A stretch of 64,000 nt of DNA from Flavicella sediminum (lineage in GTDB: Bacteria; Bacteroidota; Bacteroidia; Flavobacteriales; Flavobacteriaceae). This document shows, one piece after another, positions 10,422 through 18,681 of the stretch. A program made the position numbers and the translations under genes. Numbering within the stretch: position 1 is the stretch's first letter; every line of letters starts with the position of its first letter. Location: the NCBI RefSeq assembly GCF_006381105.1, contig NZ_VDET01000002.1, forward strand, positions 1,646,123 through 1,710,122. Reading direction: 5' to 3'. Below the pieces are notes generated by a model. That model did not search any database. It was not told where the DNA came from and saw only the letters and a program-made list of their open reading frames with translations.

Positions 10422-12814
10422 TATTTCAGCTTTATTTTTTGGTTTCCTTCTTTTAATGTAATTTTTTTCCCATTCCAGATAAATATTCCTGTACTTCCTT
10501 TTGGTAGCGATATTTCTCCTTTAATCGCTTTGTTTTTTCTTGTTAAGGTCACTTCTACAAAACCATTTGGGTGTGGCATTTTGGCTCTTAAATTTTTTAA
10601 TTCACCCAAGTTAGGTGCAATGGTTATTTTTTCGAAATTTTTAGATGCAGGCTGAATACCGGCTATTAAGGTTAAAAAATGATAATTTGGGGATGCACTC
10701 CAAGCATGACATTCAGATCGAGGCTCTATGTCTGTTTCAGCAAATGTTGTAAGTCCTTGTTCCAACTGATTTGTCCAATTTTGTAGCAGATTGACATATG
10801 TATCTCCTAAACCAGATTTTTGCAAGGCATTAAACAAATAGAATTTGTAATAAATTGTTGTTTGAATTAAGGATGAATCAGAGATTATCTTTTGCATTAG
10901 ATCCTTTTGGTTTTTTTTAGGAATGGCATCTGTTAGTATTGCTAAGATATTTGTGTGTTGAGAAAATTTTAATTTATTTGGTGTTTCTGCAAACATTCCT
11001 TTTTCTGGAACGAAACAGTTTTTTTGGACGCTTTTAAGAATTTTTTTTTGTAGGTCATCGTATTTTTTAGCTTCAGAAAGCATGCCTAAATCTGTGAATA
11101 TAGTTACTGTGTTTTGTAAAGTTTGTACAAGTTGTAATGCAATAGAACTTGAATACCCATCGTCTGCTCCGTCAGGAATTCCATTGTGGAATCCTGGGCT
11201 CCAGTCCGTGAAATTCCACCACTCCATTCCAGTTGGCATGCCTGTTTTGTTTACTTTATTAGCCCACCAATTTAGGACGGTTTTAATACCTGGGGTGAAT
11301 TTTTTTACAAAATCGGAATCATTTCTAAACCTGTGATAATCGTGGATCATATCAATCCAAAGCAATGAATAGGTGGGGATTACTTGAACTATATAGGAAG
11401 GGTATCTACTTTGTGTTAAGCCATTTGGTAATCGTGAATTATCAAACATTTCGATAGCTTTTCGCATCTGTCGATCATCTCCATCAACAGAAATAGAAAC
11501 CAAGGCTTCAATTCTAGCGTCTCCAACATATTGTAATTGTTCGTAATAAGGGTCAATAAAATTTTCAACAGCAGAGTTTCGAAGAGTCAACCAAGAAGCA
11601 TCCCAAATTTTGCTTAAAGTTTTGTTTTCTGTTTCAAATACCGCATTTTCTTTGAAAGGATAGGCCGTATAAACACCGTAGTAATCTTCAATTATTAAAG
11701 GTTCGTCTTTGGTATCTATTTCTAATTCAATAAAACGATAGGTTTTTTGACCAATTGGTTTGAACATATTATTTGAAGATCCATCCGCTATAATTATATC
11801 GTAGTAGCCTAAAATATGTTTGTCCTTTACAATATTCCTATTGCCTTTTTTCCAGTCTTTGGTGTACATGGCTTCAGAATAGGTTATTTTAATTTTACTG
11901 CCCTTTCCTTTTGAATAGTTAAATTCAGGATGGCCTATGGTATGGTGTTCTTGGTCGATTAATAGGGTTACTTTTTTATTAGCAGGAATGGTCAAAGCAC
12001 CCGTTCCTTTGATAAAATTATCGTTCATTTTCATTCCTTCTACACGTGCAATTTTTCCAAAGCGTTGCAAGCTTTCTTCTAAAAAAGGAATTGTTCTTGG
12101 AACTAAATACCAAGTGCTCCCGAAAAGAAAACCACGACCTACGGCGAATTCTACAGTTCCGGCTTTTGGAATTAACCAATTGGAATCATCAAAATTCTTT
12201 TTTTTCCAATTTTTATAGGTCTTTTTTGTGATTCTTTTTTCACCCGGTCCAGCTGCATAATATCCGCGTAGCGAGTCACTAACAAATGGGATGCTTTCAA
12301 AACCAAAATCGCGGACTACCTTCCAGTCACTTTTGTTACTGGTGTTTATATCAACAGGATTCTCTTCGTCACCTTGCATAATAAAAGCCGTTTGAAAGGT
12401 CATAGATGCTGCTTTTCTGTATTCACCGAAATTTACTACTTCGGTAGCAATAATGTTTTTCCCGGCAGTTAAGTAAGGGGCTATATCTAGGGTTTCATAC
12501 CTATAGTTGTTAATGTCTGATGAAGAAGGTCCTGAAACAATATAAGATCCGTTTACATACAAACGATAACGATTGTCTGCAGATACATGAACGATAAATT
12601 TGTCAGGTTTGCGATCTAAATCAATTTTTTTTCGAAATAAAAACATTCTGGCATCCAGGGTCGATTCTGTAGGATGTGTAATCCATTGGGCTGTCCATGC
12701 ATGTTTTAGCTGGTTGAAATCTTTTCCTTCTACATTAATGGTAGCTTTCGATTCTTGAGCAAAAACGCCAAGATGAATTAAAAGGAATAGGGACAAATAT
12801 TTTATAGTACGCAT
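10421..12814 (-). CDS. GH78-type alpha-L-rhamnosidase
   Basis: Predicted inverting alpha-L-rhamnosidase, 797 residues with a signal peptide ending at VFAQ. The N-terminal beta-sandwich carries FIVHVSADNRYRLYVNG, and a second beta domain follows. The (alpha/alpha)6 catalytic domain has IDPYYEQLQYVGDARIEALV, the equivalent of the classical D-x-x-x-E region, and MEWWNFTDW. Near the end EPRSECHAWSASPNYHFL and a C-terminal beta domain complete the family pattern. No lipobox is present, so it is probably soluble in the periplasm. It sits between the acetylesterase and GH3. The substrate glycan therefore probably contains rhamnose. Family assignment is firm; activity is inferred. Confidence 0.87.
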   Translation of the reverse strand: MRTIKYLSLFLLIHLGVFAQESKATINVEGKDFNQLKHAWTAQWITHPTESTLDARMFLFRKKIDLDRKPDKFIVHVSADNRYRLYVNGSYIVSGPSSSDINNYRYETLDIAPYLTAGKNIIATEVVNFGEYRKAASMTFQTAFIMQGDEENPVDINTSNKSDWKVVRDFGFESIPFVSDSLRGYYAAGPGEKRITKKTYKNWKKKNFDDSNWLIPKAGTVEFAVGRGFLFGSTWYLVPRTIPFLEESLQRFGKIARVEGMKMNDNFIKGTGALTIPANKKVTLLIDQEHHTIGHPEFNYSKGKGSKIKITYSEAMYTKDWKKGNRNIVKDKHILGYYDIIIADGSSNNMFKPIGQKTYRFIELEIDTKDEPLIIEDYYGVYTAYPFKENAVFETENKTLSKIWDASWLTLRNSAVENFIDPYYEQLQYVGDARIEALVSISVDGDDRQMRKAIEMFDNSRLPNGLTQSRYPSYIVQVIPTYSLLWIDMIHDYHRFRNDSDFVKKFTPGIKTVLNWWANKVNKTGMPTGMEWWNFTDWSPGFHNGIPDGADDGYSSSIALQLVQTLQNTVTIFTDLGMLSEAKKYDDLQKKILKSVQKNCFVPEKGMFAETPNKLKFSQHTNILAILTDAIPKKNQKDLMQKIISDSSLIQTTIYYKFYLFNALQKSGLGDTYVNLLQNWTNQLEQGLTTFAETDIEPRSECHAWSASPNYHFLTLIAGIQPASKNFEKITIAPNLGELKNLRAKMPHPNGFVEVTLTRKNKAIKGEISLPKGSTGIFIWNGKKITLKEGNQKIKLK

Positions 12815-12852
12815 AGGTATTCAATTTTTTATGTAATCTAAATAGAAGTAAG

Positions 12853-14346
12853 CTAGTTGATTTTTGTTTGAAATGGGGAAACAGGCAAATTGTTCGTCGA
12901 AATTACATTGGCCTCGGTATATGCTTTCCAAGCATAACGTATGTAAATTGGTTTTTTCTTAGGAATTGGATTTTTAAAGAAGATGGATTTTCCTTGAATT
13001 TCTGTCTGTAGTTTTGCAAAATTTAAATTGTCGTAACTAAATTCAAAACCAATAATTTCTTTTTCTCCTTTTGTTTTTAATTGGTTAAATGATCCTTTAA
13101 AATGTATTTGGAATCCATTTTTAGTAGCGCTTGTTTTATCAAAAAGTGGACTTTCATAATCGTCAATTAATTGATATGTATCGCCTAAAGCCAATATGGC
13201 TAATCTATCTCCAACAGGTTTTTTATTTTTTGCATGGGTATCATTTTTATCTCCAACATCGGTTATAACGACCATTTTAGAATTTGGAACAAGGTCGCGT
13301 AATTCACGTTGTGCATTTCTAAAAGCTGGCCAGGTAGATCGATTTTCACGGCTTGTTAATTGAACCGAGTAAAAAGGGAAATCTTGGTTGAAATCGGTTC
13401 TCCATAAGGCAACCATTTTTTGTAACATATTTTTGTACAATTCCGGATGTGCTGCATTCGATTCTCCTTGGTACCAAATAACACCTTTTATCACCATGTT
13501 TTTTATAGGAAGAATTCCGTTTACATAATTGTATGTCGGCATCCATGGGTGCTTTTGTTTTGTTGTGTGTGAAAGTGAAATTTGATTTTTAGCCGTCGAA
13601 ATCATTCCGTCCTCATTATTCTTATTTAGCCAACGTTGTTTGGTGAAATATTGGATAGCTGGATCCTGTGTTATTGTTTTTTTAGAAATCCAAGATTCTA
13701 TTGGAGATCCAGGAACGGCATTGTGAATAATACCTATAGGGATATTCAATTCTTTTTGTAGTTTCTCTGCAAAATAATAAGCCACAGCTGAAAAATAGCG
13801 TACATTTTCTGGGCTTGCTTTTACCCAACCCTTAGTATTGAAATAATGGTCGTTTTGAATTTTAGTCAATTCTGCTAGAGTGTGAACCCCATTTTCACCT
13901 GTTGGGTAGGTGGGTTTCATATTAAAGATTCTAATATTTTTGTTGTTGGCTTTTTTCGCAATTGCTTCACCGTCTATTGTTCGTTTTAAGTCTAAATGCA
14001 TATTAGATTGTCCCGAAGCAAGCCAAACTTCTCCAGCTAAAATATCTCGTATTGTAATACGGTCTTTTTTAGTGTGGATTTTGATACTGAAAGGAAGTCC
14101 GATTTTTTGTTTAGGAAGTGTTGTTTTCCATGTTCCATCTGGATTAACCTGTATGGTTTTGTGATGGGATTTTATCTTGAAAAAAACGGTGTCATTTGGT
14201 GTTCCTGTACCCCAAAGACTTATTGCTTGGTTTCTTTGTACAACCATGCCGTCCGATAAAACAGGCGCAACAGTTAATGTTTGTTGAGATTGTAGTGTAG
14301 GGATACAAAACAAACAGAGTAAGAAAAGTATGAATTGGTTTCGCAT
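12853..14346 (-). CDS. SGNH-type sialate O-acetylesterase family (SASA) carbohydrate esterase
   Basis: Carbohydrate esterase that probably removes acetyl groups from the target glycan. It is 497 residues with a signal peptide ending near LQSQ. The core has block I with GQSNM (Ser114), HNAVPGSPIESWI, and WYQGESNA (about 291-298). A late DVGDKNDTHAKNK segment offers the catalytic Asp/His. An inserted beta domain around residues 60-100 is normal for family members that act on plant or algal glycans. Despite the name, such proteins in PULs usually act on acetylated polysaccharides rather than sialic acid. It follows the PL14-like gene by 44 nt. Confidence 0.86.
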   Translation of the reverse strand: MRNQFILFLLCLFCIPTLQSQQTLTVAPVLSDGMVVQRNQAISLWGTGTPNDTVFFKIKSHHKTIQVNPDGTWKTTLPKQKIGLPFSIKIHTKKDRITIRDILAGEVWLASGQSNMHLDLKRTIDGEAIAKKANNKNIRIFNMKPTYPTGENGVHTLAELTKIQNDHYFNTKGWVKASPENVRYFSAVAYYFAEKLQKELNIPIGIIHNAVPGSPIESWISKKTITQDPAIQYFTKQRWLNKNNEDGMISTAKNQISLSHTTKQKHPWMPTYNYVNGILPIKNMVIKGVIWYQGESNAAHPELYKNMLQKMVALWRTDFNQDFPFYSVQLTSRENRSTWPAFRNAQRELRDLVPNSKMVVITDVGDKNDTHAKNKKPVGDRLAILALGDTYQLIDDYESPLFDKTSATKNGFQIHFKGSFNQLKTKGEKEIIGFEFSYDNLNFAKLQTEIQGKSIFFKNPIPKKKPIYIRYAWKAYTEANVISTNNLPVSPFQTKIN

Positions 14347-14390
14347 TGTATTTGTTGTTCTAGTAGAGGCTAGCTAATTGTTTTGTTTTT

Positions 14391-15239
14391 TTAAAATGAA
14401 GGCTTTTCTTTGCTCACTTGGATGCCGTGGTAAAGAGCAAACGAATCATTTTGTGGCATCCAACTTTCATCAGCCCCTCCGTGAAATGTTGAAAAGTAAA
14501 AAGAGTCTATAGCTCCTTTTTCCCAAAGTCTGTATCGTATATTTTTTTTATCAATTACTTGAACTCCGTCAATCCAAACTTGCATCAATCCATTTGCTAA
14601 ATTATCTTTGTTTAATTTAATTCTTTGGGTCATTCGGTACCATTTTCCTGTTTTAAAGTACACTTTGCTATCCACAGATTCGCCGTATTTAGAATTCATA
14701 TCGATGTAATAAAAATAGACAACCGCTTCTACACCCGCATTTCTTGTCGCCCACATATATCGGGCACTCCAACCTTCTCCATTATCTGGGTGTACTCCTC
14801 CAGTATAGGTAGATCCGCCGCTGGTCAATCCAGGTAGCTTTCCACCCAGTTTAAAATCAAAACCGTCTTGAAAATAAACATAATAATCTAAATAATATTC
14901 ATTGGCAGGAGGAAGGTTTTTTATGAATTGTATTCCGTTTGTTTGCGGACCTACGGTTAGTTTTGGGTAAGCTACTTTCAAAACATTTCCTTTGCTATTG
15001 GTTGGGTCTTTCACGATACTTGCTCTATCACCTAATAGTGCCCAGCCAATTGGACCTCCATTAGCAATTAATTTTTGCTTTGTGTATTTGCCTATTTCAG
15101 CGTTGTTAAAATTTAAATCGAAAACAATATTGGTAGTTTCTGGTTTTGTAATGCTTTCCTGTTCCAAATCATTTTGTGCTTGCACACAGCTGCTAAAAAT
15201 GAATAAGTTGACAATAATAAAAAAGACTCGTTTTTTCAT
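14391..15239 (-). CDS. PL14-like polysaccharide lyase, lipoprotein
   Basis: Probable polysaccharide lyase with a beta-jelly-roll fold. The protein is 282 residues with a lipobox (FSSC, Cys18). The PL14 hallmark GGKLPGL is at 132-138, preceded by YYVYFQDGFDF. It is followed by GWSARYMW, the strand containing VVYFYYID, GKWYRMTQRIKLN and the FHGG strand. Characterised PL14 enzymes cleave alginate or glucuronan. With GH88 in the same unit, a glucuronate-containing chain is the likelier substrate here. This is the only enzyme in the locus that I can name as a lyase; the beta-helix proteins are other candidates. Confidence 0.75.
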   Translation of the reverse strand: MKKRVFFIIVNLFIFSSCVQAQNDLEQESITKPETTNIVFDLNFNNAEIGKYTKQKLIANGGPIGWALLGDRASIVKDPTNSKGNVLKVAYPKLTVGPQTNGIQFIKNLPPANEYYLDYYVYFQDGFDFKLGGKLPGLTSGGSTYTGGVHPDNGEGWSARYMWATRNAGVEAVVYFYYIDMNSKYGESVDSKVYFKTGKWYRMTQRIKLNKDNLANGLMQVWIDGVQVIDKKNIRYRLWEKGAIDSFYFSTFHGGADESWMPQNDSFALYHGIQVSKEKPSF

Positions 15240-15243
15240 ATTC

Positions 15244-16299
15244 CTATTGTGGGTTAATGTTTAAATGCTTGAAGATAAATTTTTTCGTATTGTTTATGGC
15301 TATTTTCGATTCAGGAATTGTATAATATCCTTGCCAAACATGCCACATTCCTTCATAAACATCTAAGCTTACCGTTTTGTTGTTTTCAATTAAATTTCTG
15401 TAAAGTCGGATCGAGTTACTTAAGAAAATTTCTTTGCTTCCCACCTGAATTAATGTAGGAGGAAAGTCTTTAGTGTAATCTCCATAAATTGGTGATACAT
15501 AAGGGTTTTTCCATGCTGATTTTGGCGCATAGGCTTCCGCACAATTTTCTAAAAAATCATCAAAAACCAAATTAGGGTCATTGTCTTTTAAAGTGAAATA
15601 GGAGTCTCCAATTTCATGGATGTCAAACCAACCCGACCAAAGTACCAAGGCACCAGGCAAATTAATTTTTTGATCTCTCATTTTAAGGATAGAACTAACA
15701 GCAATGGCAGCGCCAGCAGAATCTCCATAAAAGGCAATATTTCCAGGTTCGTATTGTTTTAATAAGGCTTGGTAGAAGGAAATAACTTCATTTGATATTT
15801 GGTTGAATTTAGCCTGTGGAGCCAACGTATAATCTATAGATAGTATTTTTAAACCGCTTTTATTGGCTAAAGGAACGCTTGATAAAAGGGTTACATCCGC
15901 TGGATAAAAAGTAAAAGCGCCTCCATGAATATAGATTACTACCTTGTTTGATTTTTTATAGTTTTTAGGCCTAATAGAAATAGCTCTGATCCCTCCCTTA
16001 AATAGGGTATCAATAGTGGGTTGATATATTTCGAGTAGTTTTGGTAAAGGTTTTTCAGCATAAGATTGGAATTCTTTTTGCTTTTGTTCCCATACTTCTA
16101 TAGGTGCGTTCGCTTTTGGTAAATGTGCGCTTTTGTTTCTTTCTTCCAAGCTCCATTTATTTAAAATATGCTGTGCTTCTTCAGAGATGGTAGTTGGAAT
16201 GTGGAATTTATGTACAGGTATTTCACTTATAACTTCCTTTTTTTTGCAAGAAGTACAAGTAATAATGGCAATCAGTAATAAGAATATCGATTTGTTCAA
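15244..16299 (-). CDS. HSL-family alpha/beta-hydrolase esterase, lipoprotein
   Basis: Esterase of the hormone-sensitive-lipase type, 351 residues with a lipobox (CTSC, about residue 18). The oxyanion-hole HGGAF is at 125-129 and the nucleophile Ser194 is in GDSAGAA. The DYTLAPQAKF segment is typical of the family, and a late MWHVWQGY supplies the likely catalytic His. It lies 7 nt after the beta-helix gene and 4 nt before the PL14-like gene. It may remove acyl groups (acetyl or glycerate) that SASA does not reach. The acyl group removed is not known. Confidence 0.85.
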   Translation of the reverse strand: MNKSIFLLLIAIITCTSCKKKEVISEIPVHKFHIPTTISEEAQHILNKWSLEERNKSAHLPKANAPIEVWEQKQKEFQSYAEKPLPKLLEIYQPTIDTLFKGGIRAISIRPKNYKKSNKVVIYIHGGAFTFYPADVTLLSSVPLANKSGLKILSIDYTLAPQAKFNQISNEVISFYQALLKQYEPGNIAFYGDSAGAAIAVSSILKMRDQKINLPGALVLWSGWFDIHEIGDSYFTLKDNDPNLVFDDFLENCAEAYAPKSAWKNPYVSPIYGDYTKDFPPTLIQVGSKEIFLSNSIRLYRNLIENNKTVSLDVYEGMWHVWQGYYTIPESKIAINNTKKFIFKHLNINPQ

Positions 16300-16306
16300 T
16301 TTCAGT

Positions 16307-18595
16307 TTATTTAAGAATCAATTTATGTGTTTGACTAGCTGTATAGTTTGATAGTTTTAGAATGTATGCTCCTGCCTGTAATTTAACAAAAACTTGCGTT
16401 TCCTTGGTAGGAGTAGCTTCAATATTCTTCAAATAAACTATTTGTCCTGTAAGTGTTTGTATTTCTAGTTTTGACATTGAGCTAAGTAGTTCACTTTTAA
16501 TTCCTATAAGGCCGTTTTTTACAGGATTAGGAAATATTAATAAATTGTTTTTTGTTGTAATGTGTGTTTCTAAACTAAGTGGGTTTCCAATGGAGAGGGT
16601 TAGTTTTGGCGCGTTTTCACCTGTTGTTTCATCACTAATTGCATAATAGTGGGAGGCGGCTGTTGGTAATGAAGTTGGTGCTCCTGTGTTGATAGGTGCA
16701 TCAATATTTAGTCTTAAAAAAATATAATCTCCTTCGCTTGCTCCTGCGTCATATTGTTCATTTATATAATTTAATAAGGCAGAACTTCCAGTAGTATTTG
16801 TTTCAACTTTTCGGTTGGGCGTATAGGTGTTGCCCAAAATTTCTGAATTCAATCTCGAAATAAAATCATCCTGAATCGCAGTATCTGTTCCATGTGACGT
16901 TGTATAAACATCATCATAGTGATTGCTTGCGTAAATGGTATTGTTTGGCTGATAAGGCAATCCGTATAGATCAATATTTGCATGGATCCATTCCTTTATG
17001 TAATGAAGGTTTACTTGTAAGTTTGCTTGAATTACTTTTTCGCCAGAAGGCCTTTTAGGTAGTTTAAATGGTAAAATAGCGCTAGAAGTATTGCTGTCGT
17101 GATTTACATCTCTTCCTCCAATAAATAAGCTTAATTCGGCAGGAGATCCAGTATTTATACCTGTTAAAAACGGGTTGTTACTTGTTACGGTAGCAGCATT
17201 TGCTATGTTGCCATCTCCAGAAGATGTAATTTCATAATTTCCTTTTGGAGCAACAGAACCATTGCCTTGAAATTCATAGCAACCTGCATCAACAATTCCG
17301 TTGTTGTAAATTCTATTGTTTCCATCTAAATCGGTAGCTAGTAAATCGGTGTTGATACCGGCATTTACGGCTGGACTAGGTGCTATGGAGTGAAAATCTC
17401 CATTTGTATAGTCGATAAAATAGGCATCATAGTTGGCAATAGAACTTTGATCGATATCAATATTATGTTCATCGCTTGTGTTTGCTCCATAAGTCCATGT
17501 GGTAAAACGACCTGCAATATTATTTCGTAGGGTGTTGTTTTTGTTTTGTCGTCCGCCCGATTTTCCTTGGTCTTGAATGCTGATCCAAGGAACGTCTGTT
17601 AGGTTGCTTAATATTGGAGTTTGAACCACTGTATTATTTTGAATTCGACAATTTTGTGCCCCGTATAGCGTTATTCCATGCGATTGTCCGCTAACAACTA
17701 AATTGTTTTCAACAAGCCAACCTTCGGCATTTCCATCAGTAATAATAATTCCTTGCATCAAAGCTCCAATTAAATCATTGTCAATAACAAATTGAGAAGG
17801 GTTTTCAAAAAGTATTATTTTATTGTTTCTAAAGCTAACATTAGAAATAATACTGCTACCTGGACTTTTAAAGGCTTGGAAGGCATCATCATGTTGGATG
17901 GCATAATCGTCAATAAAACAGTTTTTGATGAGGTTGTTTTCATAAGTGCTGTAAGAACCCAATCCACGGATTGCATCGGCAGCAAAGTTTACAATGCTAT
18001 TATTTTGCATGTATGAATAATCTCCTCTTAGCTCTACAGCATGGTATAAGTTGAGAAAAGTGTTGTTAGTAAGCGTAATATTAGTTCCTCTAAATTGTAC
18101 ACCGCTTGCGGCATTGTTGTACCAATCTGTTTTGGTCCAGGTTGAAGAATCGTCGGCAGATTGAATAAGGCAATTGTTTAAAGTAATAAAATCAGAAGCA
18201 TCATTTCCAAGTACGATAGGGTCATTTAATGAAAAACTGCCCAAACTTGCATCAAATTTCAGGTCTTCAAAAAATACTTTACTGCAATTATTGATTGTAA
18301 TGTTTGTTAGTACAGCTTGATGTGCGTTTACGGCTTTTATGGTAAGTTTTGTAGCAAATTGAAAATTTTGAATAAAACCAGTTCCGTGTTGTCCATTTAA
18401 TAAATAGATAACATCCTGATCTTGTAAACCGATGGAAGACCAATTAACGGATCCGAAAGAAGAAAGAGGGCTTGTAATAGATCCATTATTACTGTTGTTT
18501 CCATTTATTGGATCGCAGTAATAGGATGTTTGTGCTGTTGTAATAGCAAGAAAAAACAAACTAAAGAAAAAAGGAAAAAGATACTTGAAGTTCAT
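16307..18595 (-). CDS. Secreted right-handed beta-helix protein with PUL module and T9SS domain
   Basis: Extracellular protein of 762 residues. A signal peptide (ending TTAQ) leads into YYCDPINGNNSNNGS, the usual N-terminal cap of right-handed parallel beta-helix proteins, and then many N-N-x-I/V rungs (about residues 50-440). One PUL module follows (about 455-675; FKLPKRPSGEKV, DLYGLPYQP, YDAGASEGDYIFLRL, HYYAISDET). The C-terminal roughly 75 residues are a type A T9SS sorting domain (FPNP, LTGQIVYL, AGAYILKL). The fold is shared by PL6 and other lyases, epimerases and depolymerases, but I see no catalytic set that picks one. A terminator-like hairpin precedes the gene at 18631-18660. Confidence 0.8.
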   Translation of the reverse strand: MNFKYLFPFFFSLFFLAITTAQTSYYCDPINGNNSNNGSITSPLSSFGSVNWSSIGLQDQDVIYLLNGQHGTGFIQNFQFATKLTIKAVNAHQAVLTNITINNCSKVFFEDLKFDASLGSFSLNDPIVLGNDASDFITLNNCLIQSADDSSTWTKTDWYNNAASGVQFRGTNITLTNNTFLNLYHAVELRGDYSYMQNNSIVNFAADAIRGLGSYSTYENNLIKNCFIDDYAIQHDDAFQAFKSPGSSIISNVSFRNNKIILFENPSQFVIDNDLIGALMQGIIITDGNAEGWLVENNLVVSGQSHGITLYGAQNCRIQNNTVVQTPILSNLTDVPWISIQDQGKSGGRQNKNNTLRNNIAGRFTTWTYGANTSDEHNIDIDQSSIANYDAYFIDYTNGDFHSIAPSPAVNAGINTDLLATDLDGNNRIYNNGIVDAGCYEFQGNGSVAPKGNYEITSSGDGNIANAATVTSNNPFLTGINTGSPAELSLFIGGRDVNHDSNTSSAILPFKLPKRPSGEKVIQANLQVNLHYIKEWIHANIDLYGLPYQPNNTIYASNHYDDVYTTSHGTDTAIQDDFISRLNSEILGNTYTPNRKVETNTTGSSALLNYINEQYDAGASEGDYIFLRLNIDAPINTGAPTSLPTAASHYYAISDETTGENAPKLTLSIGNPLSLETHITTKNNLLIFPNPVKNGLIGIKSELLSSMSKLEIQTLTGQIVYLKNIEATPTKETQVFVKLQAGAYILKLSNYTASQTHKLILK

Positions 18596-18630
18596 TGTCG
18601 TTTGTTGGTTTAGGAATTGAATAAAGCATT

Positions 18631-18660
18631 AAAAAAACGAGTCGAAATAAATCGACTCAT
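18631..18660 (-). terminator. Intra-operon terminator or attenuator
   Basis: On the minus strand a 7-bp stem (GAGTCGA pairing with TCGACTC) with a short A/T loop is followed by seven T residues. It lies in the 86-nt gap between the last two-module gene and the beta-helix gene. I see no TAnnTTTG promoter in the gap, so downstream genes probably depend on read-through and would be expressed less than the three genes upstream. Confidence 0.68.
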
Positions 18661-18681
18661 TTTTATAAAAGAATCATACAT

